DNA of 64,000 bases from Apostichopus japonicus (GCF_037975245.1 NC_092577.1:1958501-2022500), one strand, 5' to 3'; positions 11,667 through 26,018 are shown, counted from the stretch's first letter. Numbers and translations are program-made. Notes: generated by a model not told the origin, from the sequence alone.

Positions 11667-14600
11667 TCAACCCGTCAAATATGGGTCTGTTTTATATCCT
11701 GTATTTACAGAACTCGTAGATCTGTTTAAATCATGTGTATTGAATGTATTTAATATTTTCATATAGAAGTATAAACGTCTTTTTTCTGTAACACACGTAA
11801 TCTCAATTGGAATATATAATCGTAAGTGTACGAGCGGATTATGTGGACCGTCCACATAATCTTATACACATTTCATTATATTTTTTTATTGACTATAAAC
11901 CAAAATTAGGGTTTTAAATTTATCAACTATATTAATTCAAAATAACTGTGTTCTAAGGAAGGACCCCGCACCAAATATCGACAGATTCAGTAAGGAATCA
12001 ACCCGTCAAATATGGGTCTGTTTCATATCCTGTATTTACCGAACTCGTAGATCTGTTTAAATCATGTGCATTGAACGTATTTGATATATTCATATAGAAG
12101 TATTTACATTTTTTTTTCTGTAACACACGTAATCTCAATTGAAATATATAATCGTAATTGTATAATCGGTTTATGTGGATCGTCCACATTATATTATACG
12201 TATGATGTTGTATTGTTTATTGATTCTAAACCAAAACCGTATAATTGAAAATATTAAAAATTAATCAAGTGCATTAATTCACAATAACGGTCTTCTGAAT
12301 AAGGGCTACACACCCTCATATCTTGATGTGTTTCAGGTAGGAATCAACCCGTCAAATATGGGTCTGTTTTATATCCTGTATTTACAGAACTCGTAGATCT
12401 GTTTAAATCATGTGTATTGAATGTATTTAATATATTCATATAGAAGTATTGACATCTTTTTTTCTGTAACACACGTAATCTCAATTGGAATATATAATCG
12501 TAAGTGTACGAGCGGATTATGTGGACCGTCCACATAATCTTATACACATTTCATTGTATTGTTTATTGATTATAAACCAAAATTAGGGTTTTAAATTTAT
12601 CAACTATATTAATTCAAAATAACTGTGTTCTAAGGAAGGACCCAGCGCCAAATATCGACAGATTCAGTAAGGAATCAACCCGTCAAATATGGGTCTGTTT
12701 TATATCCTGTATTTACCGAACTCGTAGATCTAATAAAATCATGTGTACAGAAGGTATTGAATATATTCATATAGTAGTATTAACGTCTTTTTTTTCTTTC
12801 TGTAACACACGTAATCTCAATTGGAATATATAATCGTAAGTGTACGAGCGGATTATGTGGACCGTCCACATAATCTTATACACATTTCATTGTATTGTTT
12901 ATTGATTATAAACCAAAATTAGGTTTGAAATTTATCAACTACATTAATTCAAAACAACTGTGTTGAGAGTAAGGACCCAGCACTAAATATCTACAGATTC
13001 AGTAAGGAATCAACCCGTCAAATATGGGTCTGTTTTATATCCTGTATTTAAAGAACTCGTAGATCTAATTAAATCATGTGTACTGAAGGTATTGAATATA
13101 TTCATATAGTAGTATTAACGTCTTTTTTTTCTTTCTGTAACACACGTAATCTCAATTGGAATATATAATCGTAAGTGTACGAGCGGATTATGTGGACCGT
13201 CCACATAATCTTATACACATTTCATTGTATTGTTTATTGATTATAAACCAAAATTAGGGTTTGAAATTTATCAACTACATTAATTCAAAACAACTGTGTT
13301 GAGAGTAAGGACCCAGCACCAAATATCTACAGATTCAGTAAGGAATCAACCCGTCAAATATGGGTCTGTTTTATATCCTGTATTACCGAACTCGTAGATC
13401 TAATTAAATCATGTGTACTGAAGGTATTGAATATATTCATATAGTAGTATTAACGTCTTTTTTCTTTCTGTAACACACGTAATCTCAATTGGAATATATA
13501 ATCGTAAGTGTACGAGCGGATTATGTGGACCGTCCACATAATCTTATACACATTTCATTGTATTGTTTATTGATTATAAACCAAAATTAGGGTTGAAAAT
13601 TTATCAACTATATTAATTCAAAATAACTGTGTTCTAAGGAAGGACCCCGCGCCAAATATCGACAGATTCAGTAAGGAATCAACCCGTCAAATATGGGTCT
13701 GTTTTATATCCTGTATTTACCGAACTCGTAGATCTAATAAAATCATGTGTACAGAAGGTATTGAATATATTCATATAGTAGTAATAACGTCTTTTTTTTC
13801 TTTCTGTAACACACGTAATCTCAATTGGAATATATAATCGTAAGTGTACGAGCGGATTATGTGGACCGTCCACATAATCTTATACACATTTTATTGTATT
13901 GTTTATTGATTATAAACCAAAATTAGGTTTGAAATTTATCAACTACATTAATTCAAAACAACTGTGTTGAGAGGAAGGACCCAGCACCAAATATCTACAG
14001 ATTCAGTAAGGAATCAACCCGTCAAATATGGGTCTGTTTTATATCCTGTATTTACCGAACTCGTAGATCTAATTAAATCATGTGTACTGAAGGTATTGAA
14101 TATATTCATATAGTAGTATTAACGTCTTTTTTTTTCTTTCTGTAACACACGTAATCTCAATTGGAATATATAATCGTAAGTGTACGAGCGGATTATGTGG
14201 ACCGTCCACATAATCTTATACACATTTCATTGTATTGTTTATTGATTATAAACCAAAATTAGGGTTTGAAATTTATCAACTACATTAATTCAAAACAACT
14301 GTGTTGAGAGTAAGGACCCAGCACCAAATATCTACAGATTCAGTAAGGAATCAACCCGTCAAATATGGGTCTGTTTTATTTCTTGTATTTACCGAACTCG
14401 TAGATCTAATTAAATCATGTGTACTGAAGGTATTGAATATATTCATATAGTAGTATTAACGTCTTTTTTCTTTCTGTAACACACGTAATCTCAATTGGAA
14501 TATATAATCGTAAGTGTACGAGAGGATGATGTGGACCGTCCACATAATCTTATACACATTTCATTGTATTGTTTATTGATTATAAACCAAAATTAGGGTT

Positions 14601-15012
14601 GAAAATTTATCAACTACATTAATTCAAAATAACTGTGTTGAAAGGAAGGACCCAGCACCAAATATCGATGGATTCAGTAAGGAATCAACCCGTCAAATAT
14701 GGGTCTGTTTTATTTCTTGTATTTACCGAACTCGTAGATCTGTGTGAATCATGTGTATTGAATGAATTGAATATATTCATATAGTAGTATTAACGTCTTT
14801 TTTTTTCCTGTAACACAGGTAATCTCAATTGGAATATATAGTCATAAGTGTACGAGCGGATTATGTGGACCGTCCACATAATCTTATACACATTTCATTG
14901 TATTGTTTATTGATTATAAACCAAAATTAGGGTTGAAAATTGATCAACTCTATTAATTCAAAATAACCGTTCTTATGAAAGACCACGCACCAAATATCGA
15001 CAGATTCAGGAA
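11667..15012. repeat. 330-bp satellite run, about 10 units
   Basis: Unit starts (AATCAACCCGTCAAATATGGG) recur roughly every 325-345 bases, from 11667 to about 15015. Length variation lies mainly in the T tract before CTGTAACACACGTAATC. Four or more units share the variants GATCTAATTAAATCATGTGTACTGAAGG and GTTGAGAG(T/G)AAGGACCCAGCA, so they were amplified together. Confidence 0.95.
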
Positions 15013-16835
15013 GGAATCAACCCGTCAAATATGGGTCTGTTTTATAACCTTTAATTACTGAACTCGTAGATCTGTTTAAATCATGTATATAAAGATTTAT
15101 ATTAAAAACAGATAACTTTATCAAAAACAAAAATATATTTTTGCATGTCATACGGTTTACCTTTAGGTTAATATATTCTTAACAAAACTTTATTTGGGAA
15201 CATTGGGAAGAAAAAAATGTAAGCAATATCAACAACCCTGGTTACATGGGTTAGGATTATTATAGGAAAACCCGCAAGAATAACCCTAATCCTTAAGCCT
15301 TAATATTAGTATGATAATACTGTTGACCGTTCACATGACTGTCTTAAAAGCAGCTTGTTAAGAAAGATCACAACCAAAATATTTTCTTTGGTTAATAGAA
15401 TGTATTTGGATAGTAGTATTAACGTTTTTTTTTTTAGTAACACACGTAATCCCAATCGGAATATATAATCGTAAGTATATGAGCGGATTATGTGGACCGT
15501 CCACATCATCTGAGACACACGATATTGTATAACATATTGATTCTTAAGCAAAGCTCATCTTGAATATATTCAGAAATGATCAGCTAATCTTATACCCACT
15601 GACAGCCTTCTGAACAAGGGCCAAACCCTCAAATCTCGAAATATTTCAGTTAATCATCACTACGTCAAACAAGGGTCTGTTTATATCCTTTATTTTCCGA
15701 AGTTATAGATCTGTCTATATCATGTGTCATTGAGCATAGAAATATTGATATTAAAAATAGATAGCCATATAATATTAAATTTGTGCATGGAAGTCGGTTT
15801 ACCTACATTGTAATGAAACTTGATCTCAACTTTAATTGGGAACATTGGAAGTAAACCACTCCTGTAAACTGACCTCAATGACTACCGGTGCAAAGTTATG
15901 GATGGTATTGCTGCCCCCCCCCCGCACCCTTACCCCCCGACTTAAAAAGCCTGTGAAAATAAAACTTACTACTACCCTTATCCTGTAAGATAATACTCAT
16001 AACCATTCAAATATTAATTGTTCAAAACGAAGCTGTTAAGAAAATAGTGTGTATTAGGATAGTAGTGTAACGTGAATGGTTTTTATACTCATCCGTAGTA
16101 AGCGGTGCACTTAGCTACATAGCCAGCCATGTCATGAATATTTATAGTCAAGTGGTATGTAATTTAGGAGGGTTAAATGCTTATTGATGTGTTTTATAGT
16201 CTAATTAAGAGAGTTATGGGTTTAGTAAAACGGTATAATCAGTGAGTTAAATGTCTACAACATATTTGCATATGTTTAGGGGGATAATGTTGTTGTTGTT
16301 AATGAAATAGTTAAAGAGATTTTACGTCACATGTTGTATTGTTTTATTGCTTATTATATGTACCAGAGTGTCACCACGGCATCAATTTTTGAAATTAATC
16401 TATTATATAAGTTGTATTCACATTTACTAAATATTTGTACCCAGAGATTTTTTATTTTCTTGTTACTGTAATATGGCCTGGTCTCTAGTTACCACGGTTA
16501 ACCATGCAGGTAAAAACAGAATCTAACCACGACATTTCCGTAAAGGAACATCTGACAGTATTCTCTGCTGTGCTAAAGAGCCCCCGGAATGCAATAGTAG
16601 TGTTGAGGTTTTTGTTTAATATTCCACGTCATCCTAATTGAAATATATAATCGTAATTGTATAATCGGTTTATGTGGATCGTCCACAGTATATTATACGT
16701 ATGATGTCGTATTGTTAATTGATTATAACTAAAATCGTAATTGAAAATATTAAAAATTAATCAACTACATTAATTCACAATAACGGTCTTCTGAATAAGG
16801 GCTACACACCCTCATATCTTGATATGTTTCAGGTA
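15013..16835. repeat. 1.83-kb satellite-derived block, copy C
   Basis: The same structure as copies A and B but more diverged. Examples are TACCAGAGTGTCACCACGGC near 16360 and GAGCCCCCGGAATGCAATAG near 16578. It is therefore the oldest or least homogenised copy. Confidence 0.8.
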
Positions 16836-19800
16836 GGAATCACCCCGTCAAATATGGGTCTGTTTTATATCCAGTATTTACCGAACTCGTAGATCTGTTT
16901 GAATCATGTGTATTGAATGTATTGAATATATTCATATAGAAGTATTAACGTCTTTTTTCTGTAGCACACGTAATCTCAATTGGAATATATAATCGTAAGT
17001 GTACGAGCGGATTATGTGGACCGTCCACATAATCTTATACACATTTCATTGTATTGTTTATTGATTATAAACCAAAATTAGGGTTTAAAATTTATCAACT
17101 ACATTAATTCAAAACAACTGTGTTGAAAGGAAGGACCCAGCACCAAATATCTACAGATTCAGTAAGGAATCAACCCGTCAAATATGGGTCTGTTTTATAT
17201 CCTGTATTTACCGAACTCGTAGATCTGTTGAAATCATGTGTACTGAATGTATTGAATATATTCATATAGTAGTATTAACGTCTTTTTTTTTCTGTAACAC
17301 ACGTAATCTCAATTGGAATATATAATCGTAAGTGTACGAGCGGATTATGTGGACCGTCCACATAATCTTGTACACATTTCATTGTATTGTTTATTGATTA
17401 TAAACCAAAATTAGGCAATAAAAATTTATCAACTCTGTAAATTCAAAATAACCGTTCTTAGGAACCACCCCACACCAAATATCGACAGATTCAGTAAGGA
17501 ATCAACCCGTCAAATATGGGTCTGTTTTATATCCTTTATTTACCGAACTCGTAGATCTGTTTGAATCATGTGTATTGAATGTATTGAATATATTCATATA
17601 GTAGTATTAACGTCTTTTTTTTCTGTAACACACGTAATCTCAATTGGAATATATAATCGTAAGTGTACGAGCGGATTATGTGGACCGTCCACATAATCTT
17701 ATACACATTTCATTATATTGTTTATTGATTATAAACCAAAATTAGGGTTTAAAATTTATGAACAACAATAATTCAAAATAACTGTGTTCAAAGGAAGGAC
17801 CCCGCACCAAATATCGACAGATTCAGTAAAGAATCAACCCGTCAAATATGGGTCTGTTTTATAACCTTTATTTACCGAACTCGTAGATCTGTTTGAATCA
17901 TGTGTATTGAATGTATTGAATATATTCATATAGCAGTATTAACGTCTTTTTTTCTGTAACACACGTAATCTCAATTGGAATATATAATCGTAAGTGTACG
18001 AGCGGATTATTTGGACCGTCCACATAATCTTATACACATTTCATTGTATTGTTTATTGATTATAAACCAAAATAAGGGCATAAAAATTTATCAACTCTGT
18101 TAATTCAAAATAACCGTTCTTAGGAAACACCCCGCACCAAATATCGATAGATTCAGTAAAGAATCAACCCGTCAAATATCGGTCTGTTTTAAAACCAGTA
18201 TTTAACCGAACTCGTAGATCTGTTTGAATCATGTGTATTGAATGTATTGAATATATTCATATAGTAGTATTAACGTCTTTTTTCTGTAGCACACGTAATC
18301 TCAATTGGAATATATAATCGTAAGTGTACGAGCGGATTATGTGGACCGTCCACATAATCTTATACACATTTCATTGTATTGTCTATTGATTATAAACCAA
18401 AATTAGGGTTTAAAGTTTATCAACTACATTAATTCAAAATAACTGTGTTGAAAGGAAGGACCCAGCACCAAATATCTACAGATTCAGTAAGGAATCAACC
18501 AGTCAAATATCGGTCTGTTTTATATCCTGTATTTACCGAACTCGTAGATCTGATTAAATCATGTGTACTGAATGTATTGAATATATTCATATAGTAGTAT
18601 TAACGTCTTTTTTTTCTTTCTGTAACACACGTAATCTCAATTGGAATATATAATCGTAAGTGTACGAGCGGATTATGTGGACCGTCCACATAATCTTATA
18701 CACATTTTATTGTATTGTTTATTGATTATAAACCAAAATTAGGTTTGAAATTTATCAACTACATTAATTCAAAACAACTGTGTTGAGAGGAAGGACCCAG
18801 CACCAAATATCTACAGATTCAGTAAGGAATCAACCCGTCAAATATGGGTCTGTTTTATATCCTGTATTTACCGAACTCGTAGATCTAATTAAATCATGTG
18901 TACTGAAGGTATTGAATATATTCATATAGTAGTATTAACGTCTTTTTTTTTCTTTCTGTAACACACGTAATCTCAATTGGAATATATAATCGTAAGTGTA
19001 CGAGCGGATTATGTGGACCGTCCACATAATCTTATACACATTTCATTGTATTGTTTATTGATTATAAACCAAAATTAGGGTTTGAAATTTATCAACTACA
19101 TTAATTCAAAACAACTGTGTTGAGAGTAAGGACCCAGCACCAAATATCTACAGATTCAGTAAGGAATCAACCCGTCAAATATGGGTCTGTTTTATTTCTT
19201 GTATTTACCGAACTCGTAGATCTAATTAAATCATGTGTACTGAAGGTATTGAATATATTCATATAGTAGTATTAACGTCTTTTTTCTTTCTGTAACACAC
19301 GTAATCTCAATTGGAATATATAATCGTAAGTGTACGAGCGGATTATGTGGACCGTCCACATAATCTTATACACATTTCATTGTATTGTTTATTGATTATA
19401 AACCAAAATAAGGGCTTAAAATTTATCAACTACATTAATCCAAAATAACTGTGTTGAAAGGAAGGACCCCGCACCAAATATCGATAGATTCAGTAAGGAA
19501 TCAACCCGTCAAATATGGGTCTGTTTTATATCCAGTATTTACCGAACTCGTAGATCTGTTTGAATCATGTGTATTGAATGTATTGAATATATTCATATAG
19601 TAGTATTAACGTCTTTTTTTCTGTAACACACGTAATCTCAATTGGAATATATAATCGTAAGTGTACGAGCGGATTATGTGGACCGTCCACATAATCTTAT
19701 ACACATTTCATTATATTGTTTATTGATTATAAACCAAAATAAGGGTTTAAAATTTATCAACAACAATAACTCAAAATAACTGTATTCAAAGGAAGGACCC

Positions 19801-22800
19801 CGCACCAAATATCGACAGATTCAGTAAAGAATCAACCCGTCAAATATGGGTCTCTTTTATAACCTTTATTTACCGAACTCGTAGATCTGTTTGAATCATG
19901 TGTATTGAATGTATTGAATATATTCATATAGTAGTATTAACGTCTTTTTTTCTGTAACACACGTAATCTCAATTGGAATATATAATCGTAAGTGTGCGAG
20001 CGGATTATGTGGACCGTCCACATAATCTTATACATATTTCATTGTATTGTCTATTGATTATAAACCAAAATGAGGGTTACAAATTTATCAACTACATTAA
20101 TTCAAAATAACTGTGTTCTTATGAAAGACCCAGCACCAAATATCGACAGATTCAGTAGTGAATCAACCCGTCAAATATGGGTCTGTTTTATATCCTGTAT
20201 TTACCGAACTCGTAGATCTGTTTGAATCATGTGTACTGAATGTATTGAATTTATTCATATAGTAGTATTAACGCCTTTTTTTCTGTAACACACGTAATCT
20301 CAATTGGAATATATAATCGTAAGTGTACGAGCGGATTATGTGGACCGTCCACATAATCTTATACACATTTCATTGTATTGTCTATTGATTATAAACCAAA
20401 ATTAGGGTTACAAATTTATCAACTACATTAATTCAAAATAACTGTGTTCTTATGAAAGACCCACGCCAAATATCGACAGATTCAGTAGTGAATCAACCCG
20501 TCAAATATGGGTCTGTTTTATATCCTGTATTTACCGAACTCGTAGATCTGTTTGAATCATGTGTACTGAATGTATTGAATTTATTCATATAGTAGTATTA
20601 ACGCCTTTTTTTCTGTAACACACGTAATCTCAATTGGAATATATAATCGTAAGTGTACGAGCGGATTATGTGGACCGTCCACATAATCTTATACACATTT
20701 CATTGTATTGTCTATTGATTATAAACCAAAATTAGGGTTACAAATTTATCAACTACATTAATTCAAAATAACTGTGTTCTTATGAAAGACCCACGCCAAA
20801 TATCGACAGATTCAGTAGTGAATCAACCCGTCAAATATGGGTCTGTTTTATATCCTGTATTTACCGAACTCGTAGATCTGTTTGAATCATGTGTACTGAA
20901 TGTATTGAATTTATTCATATAGTAGTATTAACGCCTTTTTTTCTGTAACACACGTAATCTCAATTGGAATATATAATCGTAAGTGTACGAGCGGATTATG
21001 TGGACCGTCCACATAATCTTATACACATTTCATTGTATTGTCTATTGATTATAAACCAAAATTAGGGTTACAAATTTATCAACTACATTAATTCAAAATA
21101 ACTGTGTTCTTATGAAAGACCCACGCCAAATATCGACAGATTCAGTAGTGAATCAACCCGTCAAATATGGGTCTGTTTTATATCCTGTATTTACCGAACT
21201 CGTAGATCTGTTTGAATCATGTGTACTGAATGTATTGAATTTATTCATATAGTAGTATTAACGCCTTTTTTTCTGTAACACACGTAATCTCAATTGGAAT
21301 ATATAATCGTAAGTGTACGAGCGGATTATGTGGACCGTCCACATAATCTTATACACATTTCATTGTATTGTTTATTGATTATAAACCAAAATTATTGTTA
21401 CAAATTTATCAACTACATTATTTCAAAATAACTGTGTTCAAAGGAAGGACCCCGCACCAAATATTGACAGATTCAGTAAGGAATCAACCCGCCAAATATG
21501 GGTCTGTTTTATATCCTGTATTTACCGAACTCGTAGATCTGTTTGAATCATGTGTACTGAATGTATTGAATATATTCATATAGTAGTATTAACGTCTTTT
21601 TTTCTGTAACACACGTAATCTCAATTGGAATATATAATCGTAAGTGTACGAGCGGATTATGTGGACCGTCCACATAATCTTATACACATTTCATTGTATT
21701 GTTTATTGATTATAAACCAAAATAAGGGCTTAAAATTTATCAACTACATTAATTCAAAATAACTGTGTTGAAAGGAAGGACCCAGCACCAAATATCGATA
21801 GATTCAGTAAAGAATCAACCCGTCAAATATGGGTCTGTTTTATATCCTGTATTTACCGAACTCGTAGATCTGTTTGAATCATGTGTATTGAATGTATTGA
21901 ATATATTCATATAGTAGTATTAACGTCTTTTTTTCTGTAACACACGTAATCTCAATTGGAATATATAATCGTAAGTGTACGAGCGGATTATGTGGACCGT
22001 CCACATAATCTTATACACATTTCATTATATTGTTTATTGATTATAAACCAAAATAAGGGTTTAAAATTTATCAACAACAATAACTCAAAATAACTGTGTT
22101 CAAAGGAAGGACCCCGCACCAAATATCGACAGATTCAGTAAAGAATCAACCCGTCAAATATGGGTCTCTTTTATAACCTTTATTTACCGAACTCGTAGAT
22201 CTGTTTGAATCATGTGTATTGAATGTATTGAATATATTCATATAGTAGTATTAACGTCTTTTTTTCTGTAACACACGTAATCTCAATTGGAATATATAAT
22301 CGTAAGTGTGCGAGCGGATTATGTGGACCGTCCACATAATCTTATACACATTTCATTGTATTGTCTATTGATTATAAACCAAAATGAGGGTTACAAATTT
22401 ATCAACTACATTAATTCAAAATAACTGTTCTTAGGAAAGACCCAGCACCAAATATCGACAGATTCAGTAAAGAATCAACCCGTCAAATATGGGTCTGTTT
22501 TATATCCTGTATTTACCGAACTCGTAGATCTGTTTGAATCATGTGTATTGAATGTATTGAATATATTCATATAGTAGTATTAACGTCTTTTTTTCTGTAA
22601 CACACGTAATCTCAATTGGAATATATACTCTTAAGTGTGCGAGCGGATTATGTGGACCGTCCACATAATCTTATACACATTTCATTGTATTGTTTATTGA
22701 TTATAAACCAAAATTAGGGTTACAAATTTATCAACTACAATAATTCAAAATAACTGTGTTCAATTGAAAGACCCCGCACCAAATATCGACAGATTCAGTA

Positions 22801-24040
22801 AGGAATCAACCCGTCAAATATGGGTCTGTTTTATATCCTGTATTTACCGAACTCGTAGATCTGTTTAAATCATGTGTACTGAATGAATTGAATATATCCA
22901 TATAGTAGTATTAACGTAGTTTTCTTTCTGTAACACACGTAATCTCAATTGGAATATATAATCGTAAGTGTACGAGCGGATTATGTGGACCGTCCACATA
23001 ATCTTCTACACATTTCATTGTATTGTCTATTGATTATAAACCAAAATTAGGGTTACAAATTTATCAACTACATTAATTCAAAATAACTGTGTTCTTATGA
23101 AAGACCCACGCCAAATATCGACAGATTCAGTAGTGAATCAACCCGTCAAATATGGGTCTGTTTTATATCCTGTATTTACCGAACTCGTAGATCTGTTTGA
23201 ATCATGTGTACTGAATGTATTGAATTTATTCATATAGTAGTATTAACGCCTTTTTTTCTGTAACACACGTAATCTCAATTGGAATATATAATCGTAAGTG
23301 TACGAGCGGATTATGTGGACCGTCCACATAATCTTATACACATTTCATTGTATTGTTTATTGATTATAAACCAAAATTAGGGTTACAAATTTATCAACTA
23401 CATTATTTCAAAATAACTGTGTTCAAAGGAAGGACCCAGCACCAAATATTGACAGATTCAGTAAGGAATCAACCCGCCAAATATGGGTCTGTTTTATATC
23501 CTGTATTTACCGAACTAGTAGATCTGTTTGAATCATGTGTATTGAATGTATTGAATTGATTCATATAGTAGTATTAACGACTTTTTTTCTGTAACACACG
23601 TAATCTCAATTGGAATATATAATCGTAAGTGTACGAGCGGATTATGTGGACCGTCCACATAATCTTATACACATTTCATTGTATTGTTTATTGATTATAA
23701 ACCAAAATTAGGGTTACAAATTTATCAACTACATTATTTCAAAATAACTGTGTTCAAAGGAAGGACCCCGCACCAAATATTGACAGATTCAGTAAGGAAT
23801 CAACCCGTCAAATATGGGTCTGTTTTATATCCTGTATTTACCGAACTCGAAGATCTGTTTAAATCATTTGTATTGAATGTATTGAATATATTCATATAGA
23901 AGTATTAACGTCTTTTTTTTCTGTAACACACGTAATCTCAATTGGATTATATAATCGTAAGTGTATGAGCGGATTATGTGGACCGTCCACATAATCTTAT
24001 ACACATGATGTGGTATAACATATTGACTCTAAAGCAAAGC
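16836..24040. repeat. 330-bp satellite run, about 22 units
   Basis: Head-to-tail units. Unit order: AATCAACCCGTCAAATATGGG; GAACTCGTAGATCTG; ATTCATATAGTAGTATTAACG; T tract; CTGTAACACACGTAATCTC; GTAAGTGTACGAGC; GATTATGTGGACCGTCCACA; TGATTATAAACCAAAAT; GACAGATTCAGTA. Three consecutive units between 20161 and 21150 are exactly 330 bases and almost identical. The right edge decays after about 24000. All ORFs of 60-70 aa here are repeat by-products. Confidence 0.95.
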
Positions 24041-24329
24041 TCCTCTTAAATTTATTCAGAAATGATCAGCTAATCTAATTCACACTGACCATAACCATGC
24101 TAACCACATATTTCGATAAAACGAATATACTTCATTTTAACTTTGGTAATTGTTTTTTGTGTCATACATATACACTATTATGGCAATAAGTGAGTACATT
24201 ATAAAGGGTCAAAAGGCTTATACCCATATCATTAACATTTCCCTTACATTGGGTAGATTGCATGGGTATTGTCAGTACTTTATGTCTGTATTTGGTGTGT
24301 GGCGATTAGATATGCCTGCTATGTATAAT

Positions 24330-24390
24330 GTATATAAAGTTAGTATACAGGGGGATTATGGGGACTGTCCACATAATAATGTCCACACTA
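24330..24390. repeat. Diverged isolated copy of the satellite palindrome
   Basis: GTTAGTATACAGGGGGATTATGGGGACTGTCCACATAATAATGT resembles the GTAAGTGTACGAGC...palindrome segment of the satellite. It lies just outside the array. Confidence 0.5.
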
Positions 24391-24556
24391 TCATGTATAC
24401 CGACTTTTCTCTCAATAAATAAAATTGCATTTCTGAAGGTATAGATAGCTCCACTCACCATAACAGCAGAAACCACTTAATTTTTACGGGCCTAGCTTGT
24501 GTACATCTAGTAGTCCCCGTAACCCTGTCATATGCCAACGTCCACATAACCCAGGT

Positions 24557-24565
24557 AATATATGT

Positions 24566-24610
<45 letters not shown>
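24557..24610. repeat. (TA)n microsatellite
   Basis: Almost uninterrupted TA dinucleotides. Confidence 0.95.
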
Positions 24611-24611
<1 letters not shown>

Positions 24612-24861
24612 CAACCCTGACAATACACCGGCTTTTACGTAGGGGAATCGTGTAGTGGTATGCCTATAATATAAACAAGAACATTTAATGATGAAACCTT
24701 TAATTAATATACAATAACAAAATGACTGTCAAATAGCGAAGCGAGAAATTTGGCCGTAGACTAGTTACCATATATGCAGGCCTGGACGGCATACAATGCA
24801 AACTGCTGTAAGGTATACAACTAAAGTGTGTATGATAATGTTATAGGCTATGTATATATGC

Positions 24862-25185
24862 TGATGTGAATTGTCGGAAATCAAGTACAACTACTGTAGT
24901 GTCTAGAAATAATGCCAGCATTAAAATACGGCACTAGTCAACTGATTTAAGTGAACCATTAAATGTTACGTGCACATGCCGTGAATATCGAAATCAAGTA
25001 AAACGACTTAATCTAGACCAAATGCCAGCATAAATATACTGCACTTGTCAACCGATTTAAGTGAACCATTAAATTATGCGTGCATATGCAATGAATGTCG
25101 GAAATCAAGTAGAACGAGTGTATAGACATATAGTACCAGCAAAAATATACTGTACTTATCAACTGATTTAATTGGACCATTAAAA
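24862..25185. repeat. ~115-bp tandem repeat, nearly 3 units
   Basis: Successive units share TCGGAAATCAAGTA, ATGCCAGCA, AAAATACTGCACT(A/T)GTCAAC and TTTAAGTGAACCATTAAA, with moderate divergence. The minus-strand ORF over them is a by-product. Confidence 0.75.
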
Positions 25186-25391
25186 GAATAACGAAGACAG
25201 GGATCATATTTAAAAAATATAATAAAACACCCTCCTGAAATTTGTTGTAGAAACAGGGTGGTACTAAATTTCTTGTAAAACAAATAATCAGATTTTTTCT
25301 ACATAACACTTTTGAGATATTAGCTGTCAAGATGACCTCGCTTTGTACAGAGATACATTTACAACCTCTGTACAAACACTGCACAATATAT

Positions 25392-25735
25392 TCTCGTATT
25401 AATAAGAATATATACCGTCGCGTATTAATACGAATATATACGCGTATTAATACGAATATATACGCGTATTAAATCAGACAATAACTGGCATGTCTTATAT
25501 AGCTTTCACCCACAATTAATACGTGTTTATATTCGAATTAATACGTGTATATATTCGAATTAATACGTGTATATATTCGAATTAATACGTGTATATATTC
25601 GAATTAATACGTGTTTATATTCGAATTAATACGTGTATATATTCAAATTAATACGTGTATATATTTGAATTAATCCTCATGTGTATTCGTATGAAGACCT
25701 GTTTATTTTCGAATTAATACACGGATATATTATAT
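25392..25735. repeat. Foldback structure made of a 22-bp repeat
   Basis: The left arm (about 25392-25475) has about three units of GCGTATTAATACGAATATAT. The right arm (about 25515-25735) has about nine units in the opposite orientation (TATATTCGAATTAATACGTG). A roughly 40-base spacer (ATAACTGGCATGTCTTATAT...) separates them. No target duplication or coding region was identified. Confidence 0.75.
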
Positions 25736-26018
25736 AACATTTTAAAACCATCCAATGAAAATGTCTTTAAAAATGTTTTAATATGCATTACAAAAGTAAA
25801 AACTGAGGATATGTGTAATGCCAACTCCCAATCCAGTTGTTGGGATTATACATTTCCTCAGTTGTTACTGTAAGCATAATATCACATGCTACAGATTTTT
25901 CAGCAAAACTCCAGTATTTACTGCGGTATACAGAACTTTACGACTGACAGTAGTTACTGTAATCTCTGTATATGAATCGGCTGACTCCTGATATCTCTGC
26001 AGAGGCGGACAGGGGAGG

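Noticed and set aside
9176..23899. Recurring 60-71 codon ORFs (MDGPHNPLVHLRLY and MFIDYKPKLGLQIYQ types)
   Set aside because: Each is the same frame of the 330-bp satellite. Neighbouring units break it freely and no coding constraint is evident.
11667..24040. Hammerhead ribozyme in the satellite, as in some animal satellites of about 330 bp
   Set aside because: I looked for the CTGATGA and GAAA core on both strands of the unit and did not find them together.
16836..24040. Helitron tandem array (palindrome near a 3' end)
   Set aside because: No CTRR end follows the palindrome and no TC start was located at a matching place.
7341..24040. CRISPR array
   Set aside because: The repeats are 330 bp, continuous and without unique spacers, in animal-type DNA.
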